From Pseudomonadota bacterium (GTDB taxonomy: Bacteria > Pseudomonadota > Gammaproteobacteria > Xanthomonadales > Wenzhouxiangellaceae), in contig CP053448.1 in the NCBI GenBank assembly GCA_013285445.1, positions 2,046,001 through 2,110,000 of the forward strand: a DNA stretch of 64,000 bases, given 5' to 3'. Made by a program: the position numbers and the translations under genes. Positions 8,968-17,903 of the stretch are shown piece after piece (position 1 is the stretch's first letter; each line of letters begins with the position of its first letter). Below the pieces are notes generated by a model, which was not told where the DNA came from, did no database searches, and saw only the letters and a program-made list of their open reading frames with translations.

Positions 8968-10254
8968 ATGCCCATCGAATCCGAACAATTCGTTCGCCTG
9001 GCGGTCGCCCTGGCCATCGGCCTGCTGGTCGGCATCGAGCGTGGCTGGCAGCGACGCGACAGTCAGGAAGGCCAGCGCGTGGCTGGCCTGCGAACCTATG
9101 CCCTGATCGGCCTGGTCGGCGGCGCAGTCGGCCTGATCAGCGCGGACGACGGATACTGGCTGATCGGGCTGGTCTTCATTGGCCTGGCCATCGCCAGCGC
9201 CAGCGCCGCCGCCTACGTGGTGACGACGCGAGCCGGCCACGACTACGGCATTACCAGCGAAACGGCGGCCATGGCGACCTACCTGCTCGGCGCGCTGGCG
9301 GGAATCGGTCAGATTGCGCCGGCGGCCGCGGCGGCGATCGTCATGGCGCTGCTGCTCGGCCATAAGGCGCGTCTGCATGGCTGGCTTGAGCGGCTGCGAC
9401 GTGAGGAACTGACCGCCGGCCTGATATTCCTGCTGATCTCGGTGGTCTTGCTGCCGATACTTCCAAACCAGGGCTACGGCCCCTGGGAAGCCCTGAACCC
9501 TTACGTCATCTGGCTGATGGTCGTGCTCGTCGCGGGCATCTCGTTTTTCGGCTACATCGCCATCCGGGTCTTCGGGGCCAGCCGCGGTATCGTGTTCGGC
9601 GGTCTGTTCGGCGGCATGGCCTCGTCGACGGCAACCACCCTGGCCTTTTCCCGCATCGCCGCGCGCGAGCAGGACCTCTCCAGGATGCTTGCAGCCGGCA
9701 TTCTGCTGGCCTGCGGAGCGATGATCGCGCGCATGATGTTCGTCGCCACGCTACTGCATGCCCCCCTTTTCAGGCCCCTGTTGCTGCCCGCACTGCTGCT
9801 GCTCGCGGCCACCCTGGCGCCAGTGGGCTTGTACCTGATGCGCGGAGGCGCGAACAAGACCGCGGACGAATCAAGACTGATGCGAAACCCCATGGAGCTC
9901 AAGTCAGCCCTGTTCTTCGGAGCGCTGCTGGCCGTGATCATGCTGCTGGGTCAGGCGCTGCGCGAATGGGCCGGCGATGCCGGTCTGTGGACCCTGGCCG
10001 CGGCGTCGGGCCTGGCCGATGTTGACGCCATCACGATCTCGCTGGCCCGCATGAGCGAACAGGACGTGGCTCTGCGCGTGGCTGCGGCCGGCATCGTGAT
10101 CGCGGCCGGCAGCAACTCCCTGCTCAAGGCCGGCATGGCGCTGGTCATCGGCGGTCGATCCCTGGGTCTTCGCGTGCTGTTGCCGCTGGCAACGGGCGCG
10201 GTTCTCGCCCTGCTGGCTGTTTTCTTCTCGCCCTTCACCGGGAGCCCAGGGTGA
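8968..10254 (+). CDS. MgtC/DUF4010 family membrane protein
   Basis: This 428-residue polytopic inner-membrane protein has an N-terminal MgtC-type domain, LAVALAIGLLVGIERGWQRR followed by AGLRTYALIGLVGG. About ten further helices form the DUF4010 region (FGGLFGGMASSTATTLAFSR, and later GLADVDAITISLARM). MgtC relatives modulate magnesium or ATPase physiology; DUF4010 fusions are uncharacterised but transporter-like. The stop overlaps the start of the aspartoacylase-like gene (GTGA), indicating an operon. Confidence 0.85.
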   Translation: MPIESEQFVRLAVALAIGLLVGIERGWQRRDSQEGQRVAGLRTYALIGLVGGAVGLISADDGYWLIGLVFIGLAIASASAAAYVVTTRAGHDYGITSETAAMATYLLGALAGIGQIAPAAAAAIVMALLLGHKARLHGWLERLRREELTAGLIFLLISVVLLPILPNQGYGPWEALNPYVIWLMVVLVAGISFFGYIAIRVFGASRGIVFGGLFGGMASSTATTLAFSRIAAREQDLSRMLAAGILLACGAMIARMMFVATLLHAPLFRPLLLPALLLLAATLAPVGLYLMRGGANKTADESRLMRNPMELKSALFFGALLAVIMLLGQALREWAGDAGLWTLAAASGLADVDAITISLARMSEQDVALRVAAAGIVIAAGSNSLLKAGMALVIGGRSLGLRVLLPLATGAVLALLAVFFSPFTGSPG

Positions 10255-11324
10255 GCGCACGCAACAAGGCGGTGACGATCGGCGGCGTCACGGTCGAACC
10301 CGGCGAACGCCGCAGCATCGACCTCGAGGTCGGACGGCTCTACACCCACTCACCGACCACCATGCCGGTCCAGGTGTTGTGCGGCAAGCGCGCCGGCCCG
10401 GTGCTGTTCGTCTCGGCCGCCGTTCACGGTGACGAGCTCAATGGCGTGGAGATCATTCGCCGATTGCTGAAGGTGCCGGCGCTTCGGCGACTCAAGGGCA
10501 CGCTGATCGCGGTGCCGATCGTCAACCTGCACGGCTTTATCAACCTGTCGCGCTATTTCCCCGACCGACGCGATCTCAACCGCAGTTTTCCGGGGTCGGG
10601 AAAGGGGTCGCTGGCCGCGCGGGTCGCCCATCTGTTCATGACCGAGATCGTCAGCCCGTCAACGCACGGCATCGACCTGCACACCGGGGCGGTCCATCGG
10701 GGCAACCTGCCGCAGATTCGCGCCAACCTCGACGATGAGGAGACACTGCGCCTGGCCCGGGCATTCGGCACGCCGGTCATCCTCAATTCGGCCATGCGCG
10801 ACGGCTCCCTGCGCATGGCGGCCATGGACCATGACATTCCCATCCTGCTCTACGAGGCCGGCGAGGCGCTGCGCTTCGATGAAGTCGCCATCCGCGGCGG
10901 CGTTGATGGCGTCTTGCGCGTCATGCGTGCGCTCGGCATGCTGTCGAGAACACGCAAGAAGCCGCCGCCCGCACCGGTCGTCGCCCGTTCAAGCAGCTGG
11001 GTACGCGCCCCGCAAAGCGGCCTGTTTCGTGCCTGGGCCCGGCTTGGCGACCGCGTGACGCGTGACGAAACTGTACTGGGCGCCGTTTCCGACCCGTTCG
11101 GAGAGCAGGAGGCTGAAATCAAGGCACCGCTTTCGGGCATTGTCATCGGGCGACTGAACCTGCCGCTGGTCAACGAGGGCGACGCGATCTACCACATCGC
11201 CAGCTTCTACCGGACCGATATCGCCCACGAGCGTGTCGAAGGCTATCAGGAAAACCTGGAATCCGAAGACTATCCGTACGCCGACACGGGTCAGTCCGAA
11301 CCAGCGCCTGGTCCACGCGACTAA
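10251..11324 (+). CDS. Succinylglutamate desuccinylase/aspartoacylase-family zinc hydrolase
   Basis: This 357-residue M14-like zinc carboxypeptidase-fold enzyme should deacylate a small N-acyl substrate. Zinc ligands are visible in HGDELNGVEI (His, Glu) and GIDLHTGAVHRGN (His), with RDLNRSFPG as the substrate-arginine region. The C-terminal 90 residues form a lipoyl/biotinyl-like barrel (RAPQSGLFRAWARLGDRVT through IKAPLSGIVIGRLN), usual in this bacterial subfamily. It starts with GTG overlapping the upstream stop. Its end overlaps the convergent tesB stop by 4 bases. The true substrate cannot be told from sequence. Confidence 0.85.
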   Translation: MSARNKAVTIGGVTVEPGERRSIDLEVGRLYTHSPTTMPVQVLCGKRAGPVLFVSAAVHGDELNGVEIIRRLLKVPALRRLKGTLIAVPIVNLHGFINLSRYFPDRRDLNRSFPGSGKGSLAARVAHLFMTEIVSPSTHGIDLHTGAVHRGNLPQIRANLDDEETLRLARAFGTPVILNSAMRDGSLRMAAMDHDIPILLYEAGEALRFDEVAIRGGVDGVLRVMRALGMLSRTRKKPPPAPVVARSSSWVRAPQSGLFRAWARLGDRVTRDETVLGAVSDPFGEQEAEIKAPLSGIVIGRLNLPLVNEGDAIYHIASFYRTDIAHERVEGYQENLESEDYPYADTGQSEPAPGPRD

Positions 11325-12193
11325 GCGGCCTTGGCCGGATCCCAGGGCCGGATGACGCCCTCCTGTGCGGTGGATGCCACCAGCTCGCCGGTCCGGGCAA
11401 AGAACTGTCCGCGGCTGAAGCCTCGCCCGCCGTGGCTGGTGGGGCTGTCGCAGGCATAGAGCAGCCACTCGTCGACGCGGAACGGCCGGTGGAACCACAA
11501 CGCGTGATCGATCGAGGCCATCTGCACCGGGCGGGTGCTGAAGTCCATTTCATGCGGCAGGGTGGCGGTACCCAGCAGCTCGTAGTCGGAGACGTAGGTC
11601 AGCAGATTGCGATGCAGCTCCGGATCGTCGGGCAGCCGGTCCCAGGCGCGCATCCAAACGTGTTTTTTCGGCGCCCTCGCCTCGGGATCGATGAACTTGG
11701 GCAACTCAACCGGCCGGAACTCCAGCGGCGGTCGATGAGCCAGCAGACGGCGCATCTTTTCAGGCACCCGGTCGATGATCGAGTCCTGGATGTCGATGCT
11801 CTTGGTCAGGCCCTCGGGTCCGGCGACCTGCGGCATTCCGACCTGGTGATCGAAGCCGTTCTCGTCGATATGAAAGGAGGCGGCCAGGTTGAGGATCGGC
11901 CGGCCGTGCTGAATGGCCACCACACGGCGGTTGGAGTAGCTGCCGCCGTCGCGCGAACGCTCGACCTGGTAGACCACCGGCTCGTTGAAATCACCCGGCC
12001 GAAGAAAGTAGGCGTGCAGCGAATGCGGAAAACGCGCCTCGACGGTCCGGTGCGCGGCCGAAAGCGCCTGACCGAGCACCTGGCCGCCGAAGACCTGCGG
12101 TGCGCCGATATCGCGACTCTCGCCGCGAAACAGGTTGTCTTCCAGCCGCTCGAGGTGGAGCAGGCCGATGACGTCCCGAAGGCTTTCGTTCAC
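11321..12193 (-). CDS. tesB: Acyl-CoA thioesterase II
   Basis: This 290-residue double-hotdog thioesterase hydrolyses medium and long acyl-CoAs. TesB hallmarks include FRGESRDIGAPQVFGGQVLG, HSLHAYFLRPGD, SRDGGSYSNRRVVAIQ, and in the second hotdog SIDHALWFHRPFRVDEWLLY and GRGFSRGQFF. The length is normal. Its ATG overlaps the stop of the upstream secreted-protein gene (ATGA), so the two are co-translated. It ends tail-to-tail with the aspartoacylase-like gene. Confidence 0.95.
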   Translation of the reverse strand: MNESLRDVIGLLHLERLEDNLFRGESRDIGAPQVFGGQVLGQALSAAHRTVEARFPHSLHAYFLRPGDFNEPVVYQVERSRDGGSYSNRRVVAIQHGRPILNLAASFHIDENGFDHQVGMPQVAGPEGLTKSIDIQDSIIDRVPEKMRRLLAHRPPLEFRPVELPKFIDPEARAPKKHVWMRAWDRLPDDPELHRNLLTYVSDYELLGTATLPHEMDFSTRPVQMASIDHALWFHRPFRVDEWLLYACDSPTSHGGRGFSRGQFFARTGELVASTAQEGVIRPWDPAKAA

Positions 12194-12774
12194 GACTCAT
12201 CCTCCCGGCCCCAGGGCGACGGCGGCGGTTCCACGGCCTCGCCCAGATCGAAATCAATCCGGAATACGCGCGGCGTGCCCAGGCGCCACAAACCGTAGGT
12301 GAAGCGCTCGCCCGGCTCGATCCGCATCGTCCAGACGTTCGAGAAGGCCGACTCGATCAGCTCGCGGGTGTGCTGGTCGGCCGGGAAATACTGCGCGCCG
12401 GCAGTGCCCGTGTTGGTTGTCGTGCCGCCGTACAGGGTGACCTCGTCGGGCGAGCCATCCTCGTGCCTGTGGTCATGCTTGAGCTCGATGCGGTCGCCCT
12501 TGTGGGTCAGCACCCAGGTACGTGAGTGATCCTCGCCAACCATGAAAGGAATCCGGATCACGGCATCGCCACACTCGCGCACGTGCATCACCAGGCGCTG
12601 GCCGGCAAAACCGTCCTCACCTTCCGGGGTCTCGATCAGTTGGCCTTCGAACGCTTTCCCGCACAGTGCCTGCAGGCGGGACCAGAACGCGTCGAGCCCT
12701 TCGGCCGGCGCCAGAGACGGCAGCAGCAGGCAGCCGGCCAGCAGCAGCGATACCGTTCGCAATCGCATCATCAT
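12190..12774 (-). CDS. Secreted protein of unknown function
   Basis: This protein has up to 194 residues and a signal peptide ending ...LLPSLAPAEG. Three ATG codons run in tandem; GGAG lies 2 bases before the first, so the second or third gives better spacing. The mature part keeps two cysteines (ALCGKAF and RECGDAV), a His-rich strand (KHDHRHEDGSPDEVTLYGG) and a conserved-looking end, RIEPGERFTYGLWRLGTPR. I do not recognise a named family. Its stop overlaps the tesB start, but no functional link is obvious. Confidence 0.7.
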   Translation of the reverse strand: MMMRLRTVSLLLAGCLLLPSLAPAEGLDAFWSRLQALCGKAFEGQLIETPEGEDGFAGQRLVMHVRECGDAVIRIPFMVGEDHSRTWVLTHKGDRIELKHDHRHEDGSPDEVTLYGGTTTNTGTAGAQYFPADQHTRELIESAFSNVWTMRIEPGERFTYGLWRLGTPRVFRIDFDLGEAVEPPPSPWGREDES

Positions 12775-12895
12775 CGCTCCAGATCACAAAGTCGCATAAC
12801 CATCCGGCATGTCCCGGGGTAAGTCAACCCGGCCGCCGCAGGACTCATCGCGGCAGCGAGCACCCCCTCAGCCAAGGTCACCACGCAACACTATG

Positions 12896-12914
12896 AATGG
12901 GAATTATTATCATA
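12896..12914 (+). promoter_or_regulatory. Candidate Fur box overlapping a -10 element
   Basis: The 19-mer AATGGGAATTATTATCATA matches the Escherichia coli Fur consensus, in the form AATGATAATTATTATCATT, at 16 of 19 positions. It abuts an AT-rich TATAAAAT stretch (12913-12920) that can serve as the -10 box for the gene at 12965. The surrounding sequence is GC-rich, so the AT-rich match stands out. Expected effect: iron-dependent repression. Confidence 0.55.
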
Positions 12915-12964
12915 TAAAATGCGCTTCATACACCTATTTTCTCACGCCGAAAAGGAGACACTGC

Positions 12965-13345
12965 ATGAATCCTGGAAAGCTGTATCTGACCGCTGCCGCC
13001 CTGACCTTCGCCCTGACTGCCACAGCGCTGGCCGGCGACGAGCGCGTCGAGCATTTCGAAGGCGAACCGGCCGAAACGCTCGAGCAGGCCATCAGCAATT
13101 TCTCGGAATACAACGCCAAACTGGCGCAAATAATGGAACAGGATGAACTCAGCCTCGAGGATTTCGGCCAGATCCACGAGTTGACCTACACCCTGGAGAA
13201 CGCGCTGGGCAAGATCAGCGAGGAACTCGAGGAACTGGCCGAAACGCTCGAGCGCCTGCATCTGGCCTCCGAGCACATCGACCACGAAACGGTTCGGCAA
13301 AGCGGCAGCGCGTATCTTGCAACCGCCCGCGAGATCATCGAATAG
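12965..13345 (+). CDS. Small periplasmic helical protein, putatively iron-regulated
   Basis: This 126-residue protein has a signal peptide (cleavage after TATALAG or so) and an acidic helical mature part (ETLEQAISNFSEYNAKLAQI, then ENALGKISEELEELAETLER) that looks like a coiled-coil hairpin. GGAG, 9 bases before the ATG, decides this start over a longer frame. It resembles small 'DERVEHFEG'-type proteins (DUF6746, from memory). No catalytic motif is visible. A Fur-box-like sequence overlaps the promoter, suggesting a role when iron is scarce. Confidence 0.75.
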   Translation: MNPGKLYLTAAALTFALTATALAGDERVEHFEGEPAETLEQAISNFSEYNAKLAQIMEQDELSLEDFGQIHELTYTLENALGKISEELEELAETLERLHLASEHIDHETVRQSGSAYLATAREIIE

Positions 13346-13439
13346 GGCCACGGCCTGGGCGCCCGGCCCCGGCGCGCCTTGTCGAGGGGGATTGCGCTAG
13401 AATAACCGGTTTTCCGGTTATCACAGCAGGAGCAATCCC

Positions 13440-14417
13440 ATGAATGAACCCGTGCGCGTAGCCATTACCGGCGCGGCCGGCCAGATCGGCTACCAGCTCT
13501 GTTTCCGCATCGCCGCCGGCGACATGCTCGGTAAGGACCAGCCTGTCATTCTGCAGCTGATCGAGATTCCGCCGGCCATTGACGCGCTCAAGGGTGTCGC
13601 CATGGAGCTCGAAGACGCAGCGTTTCCGTTGCTCCAGGGCATTGTCGCAACGACCGACATCGATGAGGGCTTCAGGGATGCCGACTACGCCTTGCTGGTC
13701 GGCGCCAAGCCGCGCGGAGCGGGCATGGAGCGCGCCGACCTGCTGGCCGAGAACGGCAAGATTTTCGGGCCGCAGGGCAAGAGCCTGAACGCCGTGGCCA
13801 GCCGGGAGGTAAAGGTGCTGGTCGTCGGCAACCCGGCCAACACCAACTGCCTGATCGCCCAGGCCAACGCGCCGGATCTGCCGCCCGAGAACTTCACCGC
13901 CATGACCAGACTCGACCACAATCGGGCCCTGGCTCAGCTGGCCGGCAAGACCGATGTCCATCACACCGCCATCGACCGGATGATCATCTGGGGCAACCAC
14001 TCCTCCACCCAGTATCCAGACATTCATCACGCCCGAATCGACGGACAGCCGGCGACCGAACAGGTTGACCGTGACTGGTATGAAAACGACTTCATCCCGA
14101 CCGTTCAGCAGCGCGGCGCGGCCATCATCAAGGCGCGTGGCGCCTCGAGTGCGGCCTCGGCTGCCTCCGCAGCGATCGACCATATCCGCAGTTGGGCACT
14201 GGGCACCGAAGGCGATGACTGGGTGTCGATGGCGGTGACCGCCGACGGCAGCTACGGCATCGAGCCGGGGGTGATTTTCTCGTTCCCCTGCACCTGCGCT
14301 CAGGGCCGGTGGAGCATCGTCCAGGGCCTCGAGATCAACGAGTTCTCGCAGACGCGACTGGACGCCACCGACCGGGAACTGCGGGAAGAACGGCAGGCGG
14401 TCGAACGCCTGCTCTGA
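13440..14417 (+). CDS. mdh: Malate dehydrogenase
   Basis: This 325-residue NAD-dependent enzyme of the TCA cycle oxidises malate to oxaloacetate. The Rossmann motif is [19 protein letters not shown]. Further signatures are [29 protein letters not shown], the active-site [13 protein letters not shown] and [12 protein letters not shown] with the catalytic His. It belongs to the cytosolic-type MDH family (about 325 residues) found in many proteobacteria. AGGAG precedes the ATG by 7 bases. It ends immediately before the convergent sodC stop. Confidence 0.96.
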   Translation: MNEPVRVAITGAAGQIGYQLCFRIAAGDMLGKDQPVILQLIEIPPAIDALKGVAMELEDAAFPLLQGIVATTDIDEGFRDADYALLVGAKPRGAGMERADLLAENGKIFGPQGKSLNAVASREVKVLVVGNPANTNCLIAQANAPDLPPENFTAMTRLDHNRALAQLAGKTDVHHTAIDRMIIWGNHSSTQYPDIHHARIDGQPATEQVDRDWYENDFIPTVQQRGAAIIKARGASSAASAASAAIDHIRSWALGTEGDDWVSMAVTADGSYGIEPGVIFSFPCTCAQGRWSIVQGLEINEFSQTRLDATDRELREERQAVERLL

Positions 14418-14966
14418 TCACCGGGCCTCGATCACACCACAGGCAACGCGCTTGCCGGCCCCGCCGATCGGCTGTGCCAGGTGGTCATCTGGCTTTTCGT
14501 GGATGACCAGGGCCGCGCCGTCGTGGTCCAGAATCCGGGCGCCGGTCGAGCCGTCGAGGCTGGCGCGCGGATTGAACATCTGGGCTCGCGCCCGGCCGTC
14601 CTCATGCACGTAGAAGTTGGGAAAATCGCCGGCGTCCGGTCCGTCCGGGTTCATCAGGCCATGCTGGCGATCATCCGGATTGAGGTGGCCAGTCGAGGCC
14701 TGAAAGCCTTCGCCGTGATCGGCGCAGGTACCGACGGCATGAATGTGAATGGCCTTCATGCCGGCCGGCAGCCCGTCGAGATGCAGATCGACCAGGGTGC
14801 CATTTGACCCCTGCGTCAGTTCGGCCCGGCCAAGCTCGTTGCCGGCCCGGTCAACAAACACCGCCTCGGCGCCCATCGGCTGACCGCTATCGTTAGCCTG
14901 TGCGCTGCCGGGGAGTACCAGACCGGTCACCATCAGGCTGGTGGCTATCAGAAAAACAGTGCGCAT
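14418..14966 (-). CDS. sodC: Periplasmic Cu/Zn superoxide dismutase
   Basis: This 182-residue protein has a signal peptide ending GSAQA and dismutates superoxide in the periplasm. Copper ligands are His74, His76 and His156, and His94 bridges the metals; the disulfide pair is Cys81/Cys176, with the GAGKRVACGVI ending. Zinc ligands include His102 and Asp114, but the position usually held by a third zinc histidine (H-x-G-D-x-P) is Asp111. The frame continues far upstream through aroG antisense; the start used here is the methionine that begins a signal peptide. Confidence 0.9.
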   Translation of the reverse strand: MRTVFLIATSLMVTGLVLPGSAQANDSGQPMGAEAVFVDRAGNELGRAELTQGSNGTLVDLHLDGLPAGMKAIHIHAVGTCADHGEGFQASTGHLNPDDRQHGLMNPDGPDAGDFPNFYVHEDGRARAQMFNPRASLDGSTGARILDHDGAALVIHEKPDDHLAQPIGGAGKRVACGVIEAR

Positions 14967-15022
14967 CGGATTTCTCGCTGAGTCGGATTCAGCAGCATGA
15001 TAACGGATGCCCGTAAAGCCGC

Positions 15023-16396
15023 TCAGCCCAGGCTGCGATGCTTGCCGACAATGCGCATGGCCAGCTCCAGCGACTGCTCGTAGTTCAGGCGCGGATCGAC
15101 CGTCGTCTTGTAGGCGCGGGACAGATCGTGCTCGGCCAGATCGCGTGCGCCGCCGATGCACTCGGTGACGTTTTCTCCGGTCAGCTCCAGGTGCACGCCG
15201 CCCAGGCGCGAACCGCAGGCGGCATGAATATCGAACGCCTGCTCGACCTCGGAAACGATATTGACAAACCGACGGGTCTTGTAACCGCTGTCGGTTTTCT
15301 CGGTGTTGCCGTGCATCGGGTCGCAGATCCACAAAACCGGTGAACCGGCGGCCTGTACCGCCTCGATCAGCGGCGGCAGCTTGTCGGCGATCTGACCGGC
15401 GCCCATCCGGTGAATCAGCACGATTCTTCCGGGCTCGTCGTCCGGGTTGAGTACTTCGATCAGGTTCCGGATCCAGCCCGCCGTCATGCCGGGTCCGACC
15501 TTGATGCCGACCGGATTGCGGATGCCGCGGAACAGCTCGACGTGCGCACCGTCGACTTCGGCCGTGCGCATGCCGATCCAGGGAAAATGCGTCGACAGGT
15601 TGAACCAGCCCCACTGGCGCGGCACCCGCTGGGTCAGCGCCTGCTCGTAGTGCAGGTGCAGCGCCTCATGTGAGGTAAAGAAATCCACCCGCTTGAGGCT
15701 GCCGGGCTCGCGCCCGGTGATCGTTTCCATGAACCTGACCGAGTGCCCGATGCTGTCGGCGATGCGCTCGAACTCGGTAGCCAGCGGGGAGTGTTCGACC
15801 CAGCTCAGGTTCCAGTACTCGGGATGATGCAGATCGGCAAAACCGCCATCGACCAGTGCCCGGACGAAATTCATGGTCATTGCCGAGCTGGCGTAGCCGC
15901 GCAGCAGCCGGTCGGGATCGGGGCGGCGCGCCTCGTCCGTGAAGTCTGGCGCGTTGACCAGATCACCGCGATAACTCGGCAGGGTCACACCGTCCCGCGT
16001 TTCGGTATCGGCCGACCGGGGCTTGGCGTACTGGCCTGCGAAACGGCCGATACGTACGACCGGCTTTTCCATGCCGTGCAGCAGCACCAGCGACATCTGC
16101 AGCAGCACTTTGAGCCGGTTGGCGATGATGCTCGGCTCGCACTCGTCGAACAGTTCGGCACAATCACCACCCTGCAGCACAAAGCGCCTGCCGGCCTGGG
16201 CCTCGGCGATCTGTTCTTTCAGAGACAGCACTTCCCACGAGGTGACCAGTGGCGGCATCGCGGCCAGCCGAAGCAAGGCGCGGCGAAATTCGGTCTCATC
16301 CGGATAGGTCGCCTGCTGACGGGCCGTTTTCTGCCGCCAGGAATCCGGACGCCAGCCCTTCGCCGGGGTGATGGTCTTGAATGACTTGTCAGACAT
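15023..16396 (-). CDS. 3-deoxy-7-phosphoheptulonate synthase, class II
   Basis: This 457-residue class II (plant-type) DAHP synthase performs the first step of the shikimate pathway, joining PEP and erythrose-4-phosphate. Signatures are FVLQGGDCAELFDE, RIGRFAGQYAKPRS, SYRGDLVNAP, NLSWVEHSPL, and the metal and substrate region WICDPMHGNTEKT. An upstream extension of the frame runs into dsbB; MSDKSFKTITPAKGW is the family-like start. The start overlaps the end of dsbB by 8 bases. Class II enzymes are regulated differently from the E. coli AroFGH class. Confidence 0.95.
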   Translation of the reverse strand: MSDKSFKTITPAKGWRPDSWRQKTARQQATYPDETEFRRALLRLAAMPPLVTSWEVLSLKEQIAEAQAGRRFVLQGGDCAELFDECEPSIIANRLKVLLQMSLVLLHGMEKPVVRIGRFAGQYAKPRSADTETRDGVTLPSYRGDLVNAPDFTDEARRPDPDRLLRGYASSAMTMNFVRALVDGGFADLHHPEYWNLSWVEHSPLATEFERIADSIGHSVRFMETITGREPGSLKRVDFFTSHEALHLHYEQALTQRVPRQWGWFNLSTHFPWIGMRTAEVDGAHVELFRGIRNPVGIKVGPGMTAGWIRNLIEVLNPDDEPGRIVLIHRMGAGQIADKLPPLIEAVQAAGSPVLWICDPMHGNTEKTDSGYKTRRFVNIVSEVEQAFDIHAACGSRLGGVHLELTGENVTECIGGARDLAEHDLSRAYKTTVDPRLNYEQSLELAMRIVGKHRSLG

Positions 16397-16913
16397 GGGA
16401 TCTCGGTCCGGGATCTCGATTGGCCAAAAGTAGCGCGCCCAGCATGAACACGGCAAGGCCAACATACCAGATCAGCGTCCATACCGGCATCGACAGACCG
16501 AGAAACTGCCAGTCGACCTCGGCACATTCGCCTGCACCCGTAAACGCCTCGCGCAGGATTTCCATCATCGGAAAGTCGTACTCGAGCATGAAGTACAGCC
16601 CGGGCCCGCAGTCGGGCACCTGGTCAGCCGGCAGATTCTGCAGCCAGATGTGGCGCGCGGCCGTGGTGATGCCCCAGCCTGCCCCGGCCAAAATCGGCAC
16701 GCCGTAGACCCAGCGCCCCCAGGCGCTCGGCCCGTGCAGCGCACCCAGCAGCGCGAACACGCCCATCAACATGAACCCCAGCCGCTGCAGAATGCACAGC
16801 GGACAGGGCTCCAGCCCCATCACATACTGTGCATAGTAGGCATACCCGAGCAGACCGGCACAGGCCATAAAGACCAGCGCAAATGGTGTACGACCGTCAA
16901 TCAGTTTCATCAT
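16389..16913 (-). CDS. dsbB: Disulfide bond formation protein DsbB
   Basis: This 174-residue, four-helix inner-membrane protein reoxidises DsbA with quinone. The first catalytic pair is in LEPCPLCILQRLG. The second pair is the cysteine of VPDCGPGLYFM and that of GAGECAEVDW, both in the second periplasmic loop. I start at the tandem ATGATG (16913, MMKLIDG) because upstream codons have no recognisable ribosome-binding site; a GTG at 16934 is the alternative. It overlaps the DAHP synthase start by 8 bases. Confidence 0.93.
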   Translation of the reverse strand: MMKLIDGRTPFALVFMACAGLLGYAYYAQYVMGLEPCPLCILQRLGFMLMGVFALLGALHGPSAWGRWVYGVPILAGAGWGITTAARHIWLQNLPADQVPDCGPGLYFMLEYDFPMMEILREAFTGAGECAEVDWQFLGLSMPVWTLIWYVGLAVFMLGALLLANRDPGPRSHV

Positions 16914-16940
16914 CGGGCTATTGTAATGCAGCACTCCGGG

Positions 16941-17846
16941 TCAGGCGAAGACCCAACCCGACAGGTAGTGCCACAGCGGCACGGTCAGCGCCGACAGCAT
17001 GATGCCCCAGGCCACCAGCGCAGCGGCCAGCTGCGGCGCCAGGCGGGCCGCAGACAGCAGCGCCGCCGCGGTAATCATCGGCGGCATGGCCGCCTCGAGT
17101 GTGGCAACCCGGGCGATATCGGGTCGTGCATCGAGCCAGAGCAGCAACGCCACGGCCACCGCGGGCAGCAGCAGCAGTTTGCTGACCAGACCGATGATCA
17201 GCGGCCGACGATAGGCCGGTACCAGGCGCAGGCGCAGGCTCATGCCAATTGCCAGCGTGACCAGCGGCAGCAGCATATCGGCAAAGCTCCGCGCCAGCGT
17301 CATCAGCCACTCCGGAAACCAGGCATTGCCCAGCAGCAGCGCCGCGATCAGCGCCAGAAACGGCGGAAACCCGATCATCCGGCGCGCCATGGCCAGCAGG
17401 CTCGGGCGCTGCCCGGTGCCGAACCAGGCCAGCACGAACAGGGCGTGCGTGCAAACGATCAGGAACGATCCAAACTGATCGTAGACCACCGCATAGCGCA
17501 CGAACCCGGCACCGAGCAGCGCTTCGATCAGCGGAAACCCCAGAAACGAGGTATTGCCCAGGGGCAGCAACAGCAGCAGCACGGCCACTGACTCCCGGCG
17601 CAGCGCCATTCGGCGCGCCAGCAGCCAGACCAGGGCCGCACTGACCGCCAGCAGCGCCCAGGGCACGATCACCAGCGGCAGCAGATCGAGCGTCGGTTCG
17701 AGAGTCGGCACATGAATGAAGATCAGCGCCGGCAGGCACAGCATGATCACCACCCGATTGAGTACTTCCGGCGCGCTGGCCGGAAACCACTGCGCCAGCA
17801 GCCGCCCGGCAACGATCAGCGAGATGATGACGAAATAGGCCGACAT
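16941..17846 (-). CDS. AEC-family permease (auxin efflux carrier fold)
   Basis: This 301-residue inner-membrane protein has about ten helices in two inverted five-helix halves, typical of AEC transporters that move small organic anions. Family features are the N-terminal LNRVVIMLCLPALIFIHVP, the central PLGNTSFLGFPLIEALLG, and the C-terminal ATLEAAMPPMITAAALLS. The substrate is unknown. It is followed 27 bases later by dsbB on the same strand. Confidence 0.88.
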   Translation of the reverse strand: MSAYFVIISLIVAGRLLAQWFPASAPEVLNRVVIMLCLPALIFIHVPTLEPTLDLLPLVIVPWALLAVSAALVWLLARRMALRRESVAVLLLLLPLGNTSFLGFPLIEALLGAGFVRYAVVYDQFGSFLIVCTHALFVLAWFGTGQRPSLLAMARRMIGFPPFLALIAALLLGNAWFPEWLMTLARSFADMLLPLVTLAIGMSLRLRLVPAYRRPLIIGLVSKLLLLPAVAVALLLWLDARPDIARVATLEAAMPPMITAAALLSAARLAPQLAAALVAWGIMLSALTVPLWHYLSGWVFA

Positions 17847-17903
17847 GGGCGCCGATCATACCGTCTCTCAAGCCGCTGTCGGCGCTGCCGCGACCCGCTC
17901 TTG

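Noticed and set aside
15023..15614. Upstream extension of the sodC frame into the DAHP synthase gene
   Set aside because: SodC has a good signal peptide start at 14966; the extension is an out-of-frame shadow of the aro gene.
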